Source: Burkholderiaceae bacterium
Lineage (GTDB): Bacteria; Pseudomonadota; Gammaproteobacteria; Burkholderiales; Burkholderiaceae_C
Direction of reading: 5' to 3'
DNA: 64,000 nt
NCBI GenBank assembly: GCA_017992055.1
Contig: JAGOPK010000006.1
Coordinates: forward strand, 45,249-109,248
The notes beneath the pieces were generated by a model. It was not told where the DNA came from and did not search any database. It saw only the letters and a program-made list of their open reading frames with translations. This document shows, in pieces, positions 23,540 through 34,247 of the stretch. Position 1 is the first letter of the stretch; the number at the start of each line of letters is the position of its first letter. The position numbers and the translations under genes are program-made.

Positions 23540-25266
23540 GCGTCGCTTGCACCAGCGACCCGCGCCCGCTCTTCCTCCTGCAGCCGCAGCACCCGCCGCT
23601 GCACCTTGCCGGTGGTGGTCATCGGCAGCACGGCGATGAACTCGATCTCCTTCGGGTACTCATAAGGCGCCAGCCGGCCCTTCACATGCTGCTGCAGCTC
23701 GGCCACCAGGGCGGCGTTGCCGTGCACGCCCGGCGCCAGCACCACATAGGCCTTGACCACGGCGCCGCGCGCCGCGTCGGGCTTGGGCACCACCGCGGCA
23801 TTGGCCACCGCCGGATGCTTGACCAGGCAGTTCTCGACCTCGCTGGGGCCGATGCGGTAGCCAGCGGCCTTGAACACGTCGTCGCTGCGGCCTTGGTACC
23901 AGAGGTAGCCTTGCTCGTCCATGACGGCGGTGTCGCCGGTGCGGCACCAGCTGTCGTCGGGATCACCGGTGAACTTGGCGCGTGTGGCCTCGGGGTTCTT
24001 CCAGTAGCCGAGGAAGAACACCGGATCGGGGTCGCCATGCACGTCGCGGCGGTGCACGGCCACGTCGCCCGGCGTGCCGCGCGGGCATTCGCGGCCGTCG
24101 TCGGCGATCACCGCCACGCGGTGGCCCGGATAGGCCCGGCCCATGCTGCCGGGGCGGGCCGGCCAGCCGGGTGCGGGGCGGCCCCGCGCATCCAGGCTGC
24201 GCGTGCAGTTGCCGACGATGTAGTTGATCTCGGTCTGGCCGAACATCTCGTTGACGGTCACGCCCAGCGCCTCGCGGCACCAGTCGAACACCGCATCGCC
24301 CACCGCCTCGCCGGCGCTCATGATGGCGCGCAGCCGCAGCTCGAATCGCGCTAGCGGCGCCGGCACCGCCTTCATCATCGCCTTCAGCGCGGTGGGGAAC
24401 AGAAAGCTGTGCGTCACGCCCTCGTCGGCCATCAGCTGCAGTGCGCGCTCGGCATCGAAGCGGCCCTGCCAGGCCACGATGGGCCGGCCGAAATACAGCG
24501 TGGGCAGCAGCGCATCCATCAGGCCACCGGTCCAGGCCCAGTCGGCCGGGCTCCAGAACACGGCGTCGTCTTGCGGATAGAAGTTCTGGCTGCAGACAAA
24601 GCCGCTCAGGTTGCCGATCAGCGCGCGGTGCGGGATCAGCGCGCCCTTGGGCGGGCCGGTGGTGCCGCTGGTGTAGATCAGCACGGCGGGATCGTCGGCG
24701 CCGGTGAGCACCGGATCGTGGGCGTCGGCGGCGGCCTGGCCCAGCGCCCGGTCCCAGTCCACATCGCCCTGGCCGGCGGCCTCGCCGACCGCGATCACGC
24801 AGCCCAGGCCGGGGCAGGCGGTGCGTGCCGCGCGCAGGTTGGCGATGGCACTTTCGTCGACGATGGCCAGCACCGCCTCGCTGTGCTGCAGCCGGTATTC
24901 CAGCGCCTCGGGGCCGAACAGCATCGACAACGGCATGGCCACCGCGCCCAGGCGGTGCACGGCAAAGTGGGCGATGGCCGTCTCGGGCCGCTGCGGCATG
25001 ACGATGGCCACGCGGTCGCCGCGCCGCACGCCACGCTGGCGCAGTGCGCCGGCCAGGCGCTCGGCCGCCTGCTGCAGCTGCGCGAAGCTCCAGTCGGCGC
25101 GGCGGCCGTCCTCGTGGCGCCAGCGGATGGCGATGGCCTGCGGTGTGTCGCGCGCCCAGCGGCCGCAGCAGGCCTCACCGATGTTGAACTGCGCCGGCAC
25201 CTGCCAGCGGAAGTCTGCATGCAGCAGGGCATGGCGGTCGTTGGCGGGGGGGCGTGCAGCGGGCAT
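23518..25266 (-). CDS. AMP-dependent acyl-CoA synthetase
   Basis: 582 residues of the adenylate-forming superfamily, related to acetyl-CoA and medium-chain acyl-CoA synthetases. The phosphate-binding loop YTSGTTGPPKG lies at 198-208, the adenine motif GQTE near 365 and the C-terminal catalytic lysine in TTGKVQRR. It activates a carboxylic acid to acyl-CoA with ATP; chain length cannot be inferred safely. No pathway partner is adjacent. The start ATG at 25266 gives the standard length, and the 166-bp gap to the divergent HD-GYP gene should hold promoters for both. Confidence 0.88.
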   Translation of the reverse strand: MPAARPPANDRHALLHADFRWQVPAQFNIGEACCGRWARDTPQAIAIRWRHEDGRRADWSFAQLQQAAERLAGALRQRGVRRGDRVAIVMPQRPETAIAHFAVHRLGAVAMPLSMLFGPEALEYRLQHSEAVLAIVDESAIANLRAARTACPGLGCVIAVGEAAGQGDVDWDRALGQAAADAHDPVLTGADDPAVLIYTSGTTGPPKGALIPHRALIGNLSGFVCSQNFYPQDDAVFWSPADWAWTGGLMDALLPTLYFGRPIVAWQGRFDAERALQLMADEGVTHSFLFPTALKAMMKAVPAPLARFELRLRAIMSAGEAVGDAVFDWCREALGVTVNEMFGQTEINYIVGNCTRSLDARGRPAPGWPARPGSMGRAYPGHRVAVIADDGRECPRGTPGDVAVHRRDVHGDPDPVFFLGYWKNPEATRAKFTGDPDDSWCRTGDTAVMDEQGYLWYQGRSDDVFKAAGYRIGPSEVENCLVKHPAVANAAVVPKPDAARGAVVKAYVVLAPGVHGNAALVAELQQHVKGRLAPYEYPKEIEFIAVLPMTTTGKVQRRVLRLQEEERARVAGASDAQSCTSQ

Positions 25267-25432
25267 GGCCGGAGGTTAAGGGCTTCCGGCCCGGGTCCGG
25301 CTTCGTCGAAACCCGGCGCTGAAGGGCGGGGTTGATGGAGGTTTCCCCTCAAGTCCGCCTTGGACCACCCGATAACCCGCCAGCAGCCCGCCGGCTGCAC
25401 GGATTTATCACATCAGACTCGGCGAGTAGTTC

Positions 25433-26566
25433 ATGCAGCAGTCCACGCAGTTTTCCCCGTTGTCCGTGGTGCGCGCCCGCGTCGCGCTGGATGCACCGCT
25501 GCCGTTTGGCGTCTACGACGCCGACCGCACGCTGCTGCTGGCGCGGGGCCGCTGGATCGAGGGCCTGGGGCAGCTCGAATCGCTGCTGGCCCGCGGTGCC
25601 CTGGTCGACATCGCCGAACTCAAGGACCCCACCGAGGCGGTGCAGAAGGCTGCCGCGGCCGAGCTGCCCGGCCTGTGGGACCGCAGCCTGCAGCAGATCG
25701 AGAGCACCCTGCACCATGCGGCCTGCGACGGTTTTGTCGAGGCCCTGGACCAGGCCACGCCGGCGGTGCTGGCCCTGGTCGAGCGCGACAAGGACCTGGC
25801 CATCTTCCAGGTGCTGCGCCAGGAGGGCAATGCCTTCGTGCAGTACGGCATCCAGCATGCCACGCATGCGGCCATCACCTCGCTGCTGGTGGCCCAGCGC
25901 CTGGGCTGGAGCCGCGACGAGGCGGTGCGCGCCTTCAAGGTGGCGCTGACGATGAATGTGTCGATGTTCGAGCTGCAGGGTGAACTGGCCCAGCAGACCG
26001 AGCCGATGAGCGAGGCCCAGCGCGATGCGGTGCGCGCCCATCCCGACTTCAGCCGCCTGATGCTGGAGATGACCGGCGTCACCGACGAAGACTGGCTGCG
26101 CGCCGTGGCCGAGCACCACGAGGCGCCCGACGGCTCGGGCTACCCGGGCCGGTTGAAGGAGATCAGTCCCATCGCCGACCTGGTGCGCCGCGCCGATGTC
26201 TACACCGCCAAGCTCAGCCCGCGGGCTTCGCGCGCGGCGATTGCCGCCGACCAGGCCGGCCGCCAGATGTTCATGCAGGACCCCGGCCATCCGATGACCG
26301 CGGCCCTGGTCAAGGAGTTCGGCGTCTATCCGCCGGGCTGCTTTGTGCGCCTGGTGTCGGGTGAATGCGGCATGGTGGTGCGCCGCGGCGCCACCGTCAC
26401 CACGCCGCTGGTGGCGGTGATGACCCTGCCCAGCGGCCAGGCGCTGCGCCAGCCGCAGCGCCGCGACACGGCCCAGCCCGGCAGCACCATCCAGGCGGTG
26501 ATCGGCGGCCACATGCTGGCCGCCGACATGCCGCCCGAGAAGCTGCTGCTGCTGGCGCTGACCTAG
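25433..26566 (+). CDS. HD-GYP domain protein, degenerate metal site
   Basis: 377 residues with an N-terminal beta-rich region (about 1-65) and an HD-GYP domain (about 130-345). The GYP part is kept (HHE at 228-230, DGSGYPGR at 233-240), but where active enzymes have HD the sequence reads LTMNVSM (Met174-Asn175), so metal binding and c-di-GMP hydrolysis are probably lost. A role as c-di-GMP receptor or scaffold is inferred. It opens a region rich in signalling genes. The stop overlaps the convergent GNAT gene by 4 bp. Confidence 0.82.
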   Translation: MQQSTQFSPLSVVRARVALDAPLPFGVYDADRTLLLARGRWIEGLGQLESLLARGALVDIAELKDPTEAVQKAAAAELPGLWDRSLQQIESTLHHAACDGFVEALDQATPAVLALVERDKDLAIFQVLRQEGNAFVQYGIQHATHAAITSLLVAQRLGWSRDEAVRAFKVALTMNVSMFELQGELAQQTEPMSEAQRDAVRAHPDFSRLMLEMTGVTDEDWLRAVAEHHEAPDGSGYPGRLKEISPIADLVRRADVYTAKLSPRASRAAIAADQAGRQMFMQDPGHPMTAALVKEFGVYPPGCFVRLVSGECGMVVRRGATVTTPLVAVMTLPSGQALRQPQRRDTAQPGSTIQAVIGGHMLAADMPPEKLLLLALT

Positions 26567-27078
26567 GCGTCCGGCGCGAAGCGCTGCAGCGCCGCGCCGG
26601 CAACGCGGCAGATGCGCCACTCGGGCATCACCGTCGCGCCCATCTTCTCGTAGAAGTGGATGGCGTTGACGTTCCAGTCCAGCACGCTCCATTCGAAGCG
26701 GCCGTAGCCGCGCTGCACCGCCAGCGCGCCCAGGTGGCTGAGCAGGGCGCGGCCGATGCCGCTGCCGCGGTGCGCCGGCTGCACATACAGGTCTTCCAGG
26801 TACAGGCCGGGCTTGGCCAGGAAGGTCGAGAAGTTGACGAAGAACAGCGCGAAGCCCACCACCTGATCGGGCCCTCCGTCCACGCCCGGCACTTCGGCCA
26901 CCCGGCACTCGACCACCGGCCGCTCGCCGAACAGGTGCGGATGCAGGCTCTCTGGCGTGGCCTGCACCAGATGTTCCAGGTGCTCGAACTGGGCCAGTTC
27001 GCGGATCAGGCCGACGATGGCCGGCACGTCGCGCGGCTCGGCGGCGCGCAGTGCAAAGGCGGGGGAAGGTGGGCTCAT
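26563..27078 (-). CDS. GNAT N-acetyltransferase (diamine acetyltransferase-like)
   Basis: 171 residues of the GNAT family with features of the spermidine/diamine N-acetyltransferase group: ALRAAEPRDVPAIVGLIREL at the start, YLEDLYVQPAHRGSGIG for the acetyl-CoA site (R-G-S-G-I-G), and the C-terminal FEWSVLDWNVNAIHFYEKMGA. These fit an enzyme that acetylates a small polyamine or amino acid. I use ATG 27078; an ATG at 27087 adds three residues. The gene is divergent from the alpha/beta hydrolase. Confidence 0.87.
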   Translation of the reverse strand: MSPPSPAFALRAAEPRDVPAIVGLIRELAQFEHLEHLVQATPESLHPHLFGERPVVECRVAEVPGVDGGPDQVVGFALFFVNFSTFLAKPGLYLEDLYVQPAHRGSGIGRALLSHLGALAVQRGYGRFEWSVLDWNVNAIHFYEKMGATVMPEWRICRVAGAALQRFAPDA

Positions 27079-27177
27079 GCGGCCCATTCTGGCATCGGCT
27101 GTGCATCGACCCCGGGGGCCGGCCCGCCTGTCGCCGCAGCAACAGAGGGCGACGCGCGCGGCTCTTACAGTGCGGCC

Positions 27178-28078
27178 ATGCCTTATGTGCCCCGCCTCGA
27201 CTTCATCGCCCGCCAGCTTCCCATCCGCGGCCTGTCCTACCAGCTGCTGCAATGGGGCCAGCCCCGGCCCGGCGAGCCGCTGCTGGTGATGATGCATGGC
27301 TGGATGGACGTGGCGGCCTCGTTCCAGTTTGTCGTCGATGCGCTGCAGTCCACGCCGCTGGCCGGGCGCTGCATCGTCGCCGCCGACTGGCGCGGCTTCG
27401 GCGGCAGCCAGGCCCCGGCCGGCACCGATGCCTACTGGTTCCAGGACTATTGCGGCGATCTGGATGCGCTGCTCGATGCGCTGTCGCCCGAGGCGCCGGT
27501 GGACCTGCTGGGCCACAGCATGGGCGGCAACGTGGTCATGACCTATGCCGGCGTGCGGCCGCAGCGCATCCGCCGCCTGGTCAACCTCGAAGGTTTCGGC
27601 CTGCCCGACCTGCCGGCCGACAAGGCGCCAGCGCGGCTGGCGCAGTGGCTGGACGAGTTGAAGACGCCGCAGACCCTGCGCCCCTATGCCAGCCGCGACG
27701 AGGTGGCGCAGCGCCTGCAGCGCAACAACCCGCGCCTGGCGCCCGAGCGTGCCGCCTGGCTGGCCGGCCACTGGGCGGCCGAGCAGGCCGATGGCCGCTG
27801 GGCGCTGCAGGCCGATGCCGCCCATCGCCGCGTCAACCCGGTGCCCTACCGTGCCGCCGAGGCGCTGGCCTTCTGGCGCGCCATCCGCGCGCCGCTGCTG
27901 TGGGTGCAGGGCGCGGCCAGCCGGCCCGAGGACCATTGGCAGGGCCGCTATTCGCTGGCCGAGTTCGAGACCCGTCTGGCCCAGGTGGCCGATGTGCGCC
28001 GCGTGCTGCTGGAGGATGCCGGCCACATGCTGCACCACGACCAGCCCGAGGCGCTGGCGCAGGCGCTGGCCGACTTCC

Positions 28079-28089
<11 letters not shown>
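27178..28089 (+). CDS. Alpha/beta hydrolase
   Basis: 303 residues with the alpha/beta hydrolase fold. The oxyanion region MMHGWMDVAASF, the nucleophile elbow GHSMGGN with the catalytic Ser, and a C-terminal His in EDAGHMLHHDQP can be seen; an acidic residue near DHWQGRYS may complete the triad. Substrate unknown; serine esterase or epoxide hydrolase-like chemistry is possible. No signal peptide, so cytoplasmic. The end overlaps the convergent histidine kinase gene by 11 bp. Confidence 0.88.
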
Positions 28090-29455
<1,366 letters not shown>

Positions 29456-29702
29456 GCGGCGGATTGTATGTAGCGGCCAAACTGCACACGCCGGCGCACG
29501 ATCTGCCGGTCGGCCGGGCCCGGCCGGCCCGATTCGGCAGCGCGCGGCCTACAGCCGCAGCCTGCGCGGCCGAAATGGCGTCAAGCACCCGGGCCGGGTG
29601 CTCCTGTCCGCAGCCGCCGCATTCGTGCTAGTGTCGGGTCGCAGAGGGTGAGCACAGGGCCGGGCCGTTTTGCGTTTCGTGCCACCGGATGCCCCAGCCA
29701 CC

Positions 29703-30119
29703 ATGACCGCCACTCTAGACGCCCCCCAGCAAGCGGCCGCCGCCCAGGCGGCCGACGGCCTGCCCGTGGCGCTGGACCCGCACACGCTGGGCCTGCTGTC
29801 CCAGCTCGATCCGACCGGTGCCAACCAGCTGGTGCAGCGCGTGCTGAACACCTACCGGGCCTCGCTGGCGCGCTTGCGCCAGCAGGCGCTGCAGGCCCAT
29901 TCGACGGGTGATGCGGCCACCGTGAAGCTGGCCGTGCACACCCTAAAATCCTCATCGGCCAGCGTGGGTGCGCTGCGGCTGTCGGCGCTGTGTGCCGAAG
30001 CCGAGCAGTGTGTGCGCGAGGGCCGGCTGGACTCCCTGCCCGAGGTACTGGGCCGGCTCGATGCCGAGGCGGCGCGGGTCGACGAGGCCGTTTTCTCCCT
30101 GCTGCAAGCGCCGCGCTGA
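29703..30119 (+). CDS. Hpt domain phosphotransfer protein
   Basis: 138 residues. The Hpt motif is AVHTLKSSSASVGA, with the phosphorylatable His79. A low-complexity Ala/Gln N-terminus precedes a four-helix domain. Hpt proteins relay phosphoryl groups between a kinase receiver and a response regulator. It is 13 bp upstream of the REC-GGDEF-EAL gene, which is the natural acceptor. The ATG at 29703 was preferred to one 11 codons upstream because the extension has no conserved features. Confidence 0.86.
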   Translation: MTATLDAPQQAAAAQAADGLPVALDPHTLGLLSQLDPTGANQLVQRVLNTYRASLARLRQQALQAHSTGDAATVKLAVHTLKSSSASVGALRLSALCAEAEQCVREGRLDSLPEVLGRLDAEAARVDEAVFSLLQAPR

Positions 30120-30132
30120 CCACCGCCATCTG

Positions 30133-32388
30133 ATGACCCTGCCGCACGCCTTCGACGCCGACGCCTCCTCCGAGCGTCCCGAGGTCCTGCTGGTCGACGA
30201 CGACGAGGTGACGCTGATGCTCACCGCGGTGGCGTTGCGTGAGCGCGGCTTCCACATCACCGAGGCCGCCAGCGGCGAGCAGGCCCTGGCCATGCTGGCC
30301 ACGCACACGCCCGACATCGTGGTGCTGGACGCGATGATGCCGGGCCTGGACGGCTTCGACACCTGCCGCGACCTGCGCACCCTGCCGGGCCTGGAAAACA
30401 TGCCGGTGCTGATGCTCACCGGCCTGGAGGACGAGGCCTCGATCACCCGCGCCTACCAGGCCGGTGCCACCGACTTCTTCGTCAAGAGCACGCAGTGGAG
30501 CCTGCTGGCCGGGCGGCTGCGCTATCTGCTGCGCTCGGCGCGCACCCGGCTCGAGCTGGAGCGCAGCAAGGCCAAGCTGGCGCGGGCGCAAGACCTGGCG
30601 CGCATGGGCAGCTTCGACTGGAAGCCGGCGGCCGTGGGCCCGGCCGGCCAGGCCATGGGCGGCCTGCAGCTGGCGCCCGAGGCGGCGCGGGTGTTCGGCT
30701 TTGCCGCCGACACCCAGGTCTCGGTGCGCACCCTGCTGCGCATGGTGCCCCACCCCGAGCGGCGCGGCGTGATGCGCGTGCTCAGCGACATCACCGCCCA
30801 GAGCACGGTGCTGGCCATCGACGTGCCGGTGGAGATGCGCGACACGCTGCTGCGGCGCATCGTGCATGTGGAGGCCGAGCCCGAGTTCAACGAGCTGGGC
30901 CATGTCATCGGCTACACCGGCATCGTGCAGGACGTGACCGACCGCCGCGTGGCCGAGGACCGCATCCGCCACCTGGCCAATTTCGATGCGCTGACCGGCC
31001 TGCCCAACCGCCGCCAGCTGATCTGGCGCACCGAGCGGGCACTCGACTGGGCGCGCCGCTTCGGCCACCCCGCGGCCCTGCTGCTGATCGACCTGGACCG
31101 CTTCAAGGTCATCAACGACACGCTGGGCCATGCCGCCGGCGACGAGCTGCTGGTCGAGGTGGCGCGCCGCCTGCGCGGCTGCGTGCGCCACAGCGACCAG
31201 GTGTTCGAGGACCGCATCGAGACCGCCGGCGCGCGCTCGCACCGCACGCTGGAGGCTGTGGGCCGGCTGGGTGGCGACGAGTTCATTGCGCTGTTGCCCG
31301 AGGTCGGCGACGAATCCGATGCGCAGCGCGTGGCCGACCGCATCCTCGAGGCCATGCGCGAGCCCATCTTCGTCGGCGGCCAGGAGTGTTTTGTCACCGC
31401 CAGCGTGGGCATCGCCATCTACCCGCGCGACGGCCAGAGCGTGGCCGACCTGCTGCGCAATGCCGACGTGGCCATGTACTCGGTGAAGGACTCGGGCCGC
31501 GATGCCACGGCGGTCTACAGCCCGCAGCTGGCCGGCCGCGGCCGCGAGAAGCTGGAGCTGGAAAGCGCGCTGCACAAGGCCATCGAGCGCAACGAGCTGG
31601 TGCTGCACTACCAGCCCAAGATCGATGTGCGCACCACGCGCATGGTCGGCGTGGAGGCGCTGATGCGCTGGCAGCGCGGCGACAAACTGGTGCCGCCGGG
31701 CGACTTCATCCCGCTGGCCGAAGAAACCGGCCTGATCGTGCCGATGTCCGAATGGGCGCTGCGCGAGGCCGCGCGCCAGGCGCGCATCTGGCGCGACAAC
31801 TTCGGCTTCGACGATGCCATCGCCGTCAACCTGCCCAGCCGCGTCTTCAGCCGCACCGACCTGGTCGAGCACCTGCATCAGGCGGTGATGGCGGTGGACC
31901 TGCCGCACCGCGTGATCCAGGTCGAGATCACCGAGAACAGCCTGAACACCGAGGACATCGTGCCCACGCTGCACCGCCTCAACGAGATCGGCGTGGAGAT
32001 CGCCATCGACGACTTCGGCACGGCGTACTCCAACCTGGGCGTGCTGCCAACGCTGCCGATCTCGGAGCTGAAGATCGACATCCAGTTCGTGCGCAACCTG
32101 GGCATTGCCTCGCAGAGCTCGGCGGTGGTCAACGCCATCATCGCGCTGGCACGCTCGCTGGGCCTGCGCGTGGTCGCCGAGGGCGTGGAGAACCTGCGCC
32201 AGATGGATGAGCTGCTGCGCCTGGGCTGCAGCGTGATGCAGGGCTTTCTGTTCAGCCGCGCGGTGTCGGGGCCGGACCTGGAGGCCTGGCTGCAATCCAC
32301 CGTGACGCCGGGCAAGGCCGACTGGATCCAGCACGGCGGCGGCCTGCGCCTGGAGGCCGTGCGCAGCGGCGGCCGGGTCCGTGGCTGA
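30133..32388 (+). CDS. Response regulator with GGDEF and EAL domains
   Basis: 751 residues: receiver domain (about 16-135, Asp22-Asp24 acidic pocket, phospho-acceptor Asp66 in VVLDAMMPG, Lys118), a PAS-like segment (about 150-270), a GGDEF domain with an intact signature LGGDEF at 379-384, and an EAL domain (EALMRW at 508-513, ITEN at 599-602, DDFGTAYSNL at 626-635, AEGVEN). Both activities look possible: synthesis and breakdown of c-di-GMP. An insert of about 19 residues sits just before the GGDEF signature. Probably phosphorylated by the upstream Hpt protein. Its stop overlaps the GTG of the next cyclase gene by 8 bp. Confidence 0.92.
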   Translation: MTLPHAFDADASSERPEVLLVDDDEVTLMLTAVALRERGFHITEAASGEQALAMLATHTPDIVVLDAMMPGLDGFDTCRDLRTLPGLENMPVLMLTGLEDEASITRAYQAGATDFFVKSTQWSLLAGRLRYLLRSARTRLELERSKAKLARAQDLARMGSFDWKPAAVGPAGQAMGGLQLAPEAARVFGFAADTQVSVRTLLRMVPHPERRGVMRVLSDITAQSTVLAIDVPVEMRDTLLRRIVHVEAEPEFNELGHVIGYTGIVQDVTDRRVAEDRIRHLANFDALTGLPNRRQLIWRTERALDWARRFGHPAALLLIDLDRFKVINDTLGHAAGDELLVEVARRLRGCVRHSDQVFEDRIETAGARSHRTLEAVGRLGGDEFIALLPEVGDESDAQRVADRILEAMREPIFVGGQECFVTASVGIAIYPRDGQSVADLLRNADVAMYSVKDSGRDATAVYSPQLAGRGREKLELESALHKAIERNELVLHYQPKIDVRTTRMVGVEALMRWQRGDKLVPPGDFIPLAEETGLIVPMSEWALREAARQARIWRDNFGFDDAIAVNLPSRVFSRTDLVEHLHQAVMAVDLPHRVIQVEITENSLNTEDIVPTLHRLNEIGVEIAIDDFGTAYSNLGVLPTLPISELKIDIQFVRNLGIASQSSAVVNAIIALARSLGLRVVAEGVENLRQMDELLRLGCSVMQGFLFSRAVSGPDLEAWLQSTVTPGKADWIQHGGGLRLEAVRSGGRVRG

Positions 32389-34165
32389 GGCCGCCGCGGC
32401 GCAGCTGGCCAAGGGCGCGCTGCGGCGTCTGGCCGCCCAGCAGCTGGAGCCCACGCCGGCCAACTATGCCCGTGCCTATGCCGAGGAGGCCGGCGAGGCG
32501 CCGCCGGCCGAGGCCGCCGCCTCGCCCCGGGCCAAGGCTTTGATCGAGCGCCTGGCCATGCGCGTCAGCGACGATCCGGCGCTGCGTGGCGAGCTGGCCA
32601 CGGCCCTGGTGGGTGGCCGCTGGGACGATCTGCAACGGGCGCTGGACCGCAGCAGCCAGGCCCAGGCCGGTCAGGGTCAGGCCTGGGCCCGGTTGCTGGG
32701 CCGGCTGGCCCAGGGGCTGGAGCGGGGCGGGCGCCACTGGACCCTGGGCCGCAAGAAGGACAGCCTGGCGCGGGTGCTGGATGGCAGCCATGCCGATCCG
32801 GCGCGTCTGCTGCAGCGGCTGGGCCAGCTGATGGGGGCCTGGGAGCGCGACCAGGACGATGCCGAGGTCGATCTGGACGACGATACGGCTGCGGCACCGG
32901 CCGTGGCCATGCCGGCCATGCCGGCCATGCCGGCCGGCGCGGACGGCCTGCCGCAGGTGGTCGAGCAGTTGGCCGGCACCGTGCGTGCCGGTCTGCCGCC
33001 GCAGCTGCCGCGTGCGCTGGCCCTGGCCGACGAGCTGGCGGCGCTGGCCAGTGCCATCGCCTGCGACGGGGCCACGCCCGAGCTGGGTGCGGCCGTGGCC
33101 GAGCTGTGTGGCCGCATCCAGCGCGTGCTGGGCCTGCGCCACGAGCTGGTGGACGAGCTGCTGGCCCTGGCCCGCACCTGCGCCGATGGCGTGGTCGAGC
33201 TGGCCGAGGACGCCAGCTGGGCCCGCGGCCAGGCCCAGGCCCTGCAAGCGCGCCTGGTCCAGGCCGACAGTGCGCGGGCCGTGCGCGCCGCCCGCGAGCT
33301 GATGGAGCAGACCCGCGCCCAGCAACGCAGCCTGCAGGCCGAGCGCCTGGCCGCACGCGATGCGCTCAGGCAGGTGGTGCAACAGGTGCTGCTGGAGCTG
33401 GGCGACCTGGGCGATGCCACCGGCCGCTTCAGCGATCAGGTGGGCCAGTATGCCCAGCGCATTGCCGCGGCCGATTCGCTGCAGGCCCTGGCCGGCCTGG
33501 TGCAGGAGCTGCTGGGCGACAGCCGCGCCGTGCACCAGGTGGTTGATGGTGCGCGCCAGCGCCTGGCGGGCGAGCATGCCCGCGCCGCGGCGCTGGAGGC
33601 CAAGGTGCGCGAGCTGGAGTCCGAGCTGCGCCGCCTGTCCGACGAGGTGTCCACCGATCCGCTGACCCAGGTGGCCAACCGGCGCGGCCTGGAGCGGGCC
33701 TTCGAGGCCGAGCGGGTGCGCATGCAGGTGCAGCTGTCCGGTGCCGACGCCACCGCGGCCTCGGCCGCTGCAGGCTTGGCCGTGGGCCTGATCGACATCG
33801 ACAACTTCAAGAAGCTCAACGACAGCCTGGGCCATGCCGCCGGCGATGAGGCGCTGAAGTCGCTGGCCGCGCGGGTCACGGCCTGGCTGCGGCCGGCCGA
33901 TCGGCTGGCGCGCTTCGGCGGCGAGGAGTTCGTCGTGCTGCTGCCCGAGACGCCGGTGGACGAGGCCCAGCAGGCGCTGACGCGATTGCAGCGCCAGCTG
34001 ACCGCCAGCCTGTTCATGCACGAGGGCAAGGAGGTGTTCGTCACCTTCTCGGCCGGTGTCACCGCCTGGCGCCCCGGCGAGCCGCTGGCCGATGCGCTGC
34101 AGCGTGCCGATGAAGGCCTGTACGAGGCCAAGCGCAGCGGCAAGAACCGCACCTGCATCGCTTGA
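32381..34165 (+). CDS. Diguanylate cyclase (GGEEF) with helical N-terminal region
   Basis: 594 residues from a GTG start overlapping the previous gene. The N-terminal 430 residues are Ala/Leu-rich and helical, beginning LAKGALRRLAAQQLEPTPANYARAY in style (a pattern of certain cytoplasmic diguanylate cyclases), with coiled-coil stretches around 245-310. The C-terminal GGDEF domain has TDPLTQVANRRGLERAF and an intact active site FGGEEF at 512-517, so c-di-GMP synthesis is likely. A short tandem repeat (Ala-Met-Pro, coded near 32906-32936) lies in a linker. Co-translated with the REC-GGDEF-EAL gene, whose activities it may balance. Confidence 0.87.
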   Translation: MAEAAAAQLAKGALRRLAAQQLEPTPANYARAYAEEAGEAPPAEAAASPRAKALIERLAMRVSDDPALRGELATALVGGRWDDLQRALDRSSQAQAGQGQAWARLLGRLAQGLERGGRHWTLGRKKDSLARVLDGSHADPARLLQRLGQLMGAWERDQDDAEVDLDDDTAAAPAVAMPAMPAMPAGADGLPQVVEQLAGTVRAGLPPQLPRALALADELAALASAIACDGATPELGAAVAELCGRIQRVLGLRHELVDELLALARTCADGVVELAEDASWARGQAQALQARLVQADSARAVRAARELMEQTRAQQRSLQAERLAARDALRQVVQQVLLELGDLGDATGRFSDQVGQYAQRIAAADSLQALAGLVQELLGDSRAVHQVVDGARQRLAGEHARAAALEAKVRELESELRRLSDEVSTDPLTQVANRRGLERAFEAERVRMQVQLSGADATAASAAAGLAVGLIDIDNFKKLNDSLGHAAGDEALKSLAARVTAWLRPADRLARFGGEEFVVLLPETPVDEAQQALTRLQRQLTASLFMHEGKEVFVTFSAGVTAWRPGEPLADALQRADEGLYEAKRSGKNRTCIA

Positions 34166-34187
34166 TATCGGGTAAACCCTGGATTTT

Positions 34188-34228
34188 GAATCGACTTGAT
34201 TCCGTACACTGAATCACACTCAGCGTAC
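34188..34228 (+). promoter_or_regulatory. Candidate operator region upstream of vanA (overlapping inverted repeats)
   Basis: Three inverted repeats overlap here: GAATC-N5-GATTC (34188-34202), TGATTC-N8-GAATCA (34197-34216) and GTACACTGA-N7-TCAGCGTAC (34204-34228, 8 of 9 arm positions match). They sit 20-60 bp before the vanA start, in the only non-coding gap before the catabolic operon, and are AT-rich compared with the genes. A GntR-, VanR- or LysR-type regulator is the likely binder. No regulator gene is adjacent. Confidence 0.6.
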
Positions 34229-34247
34229 TGATTGACAGGAGAGCGCG

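Noticed and set aside
29703-34165. Chemotaxis-type operon
   Set aside because: There is an Hpt domain but no CheA, CheW or methyl-accepting protein nearby; the neighbours are c-di-GMP enzymes.
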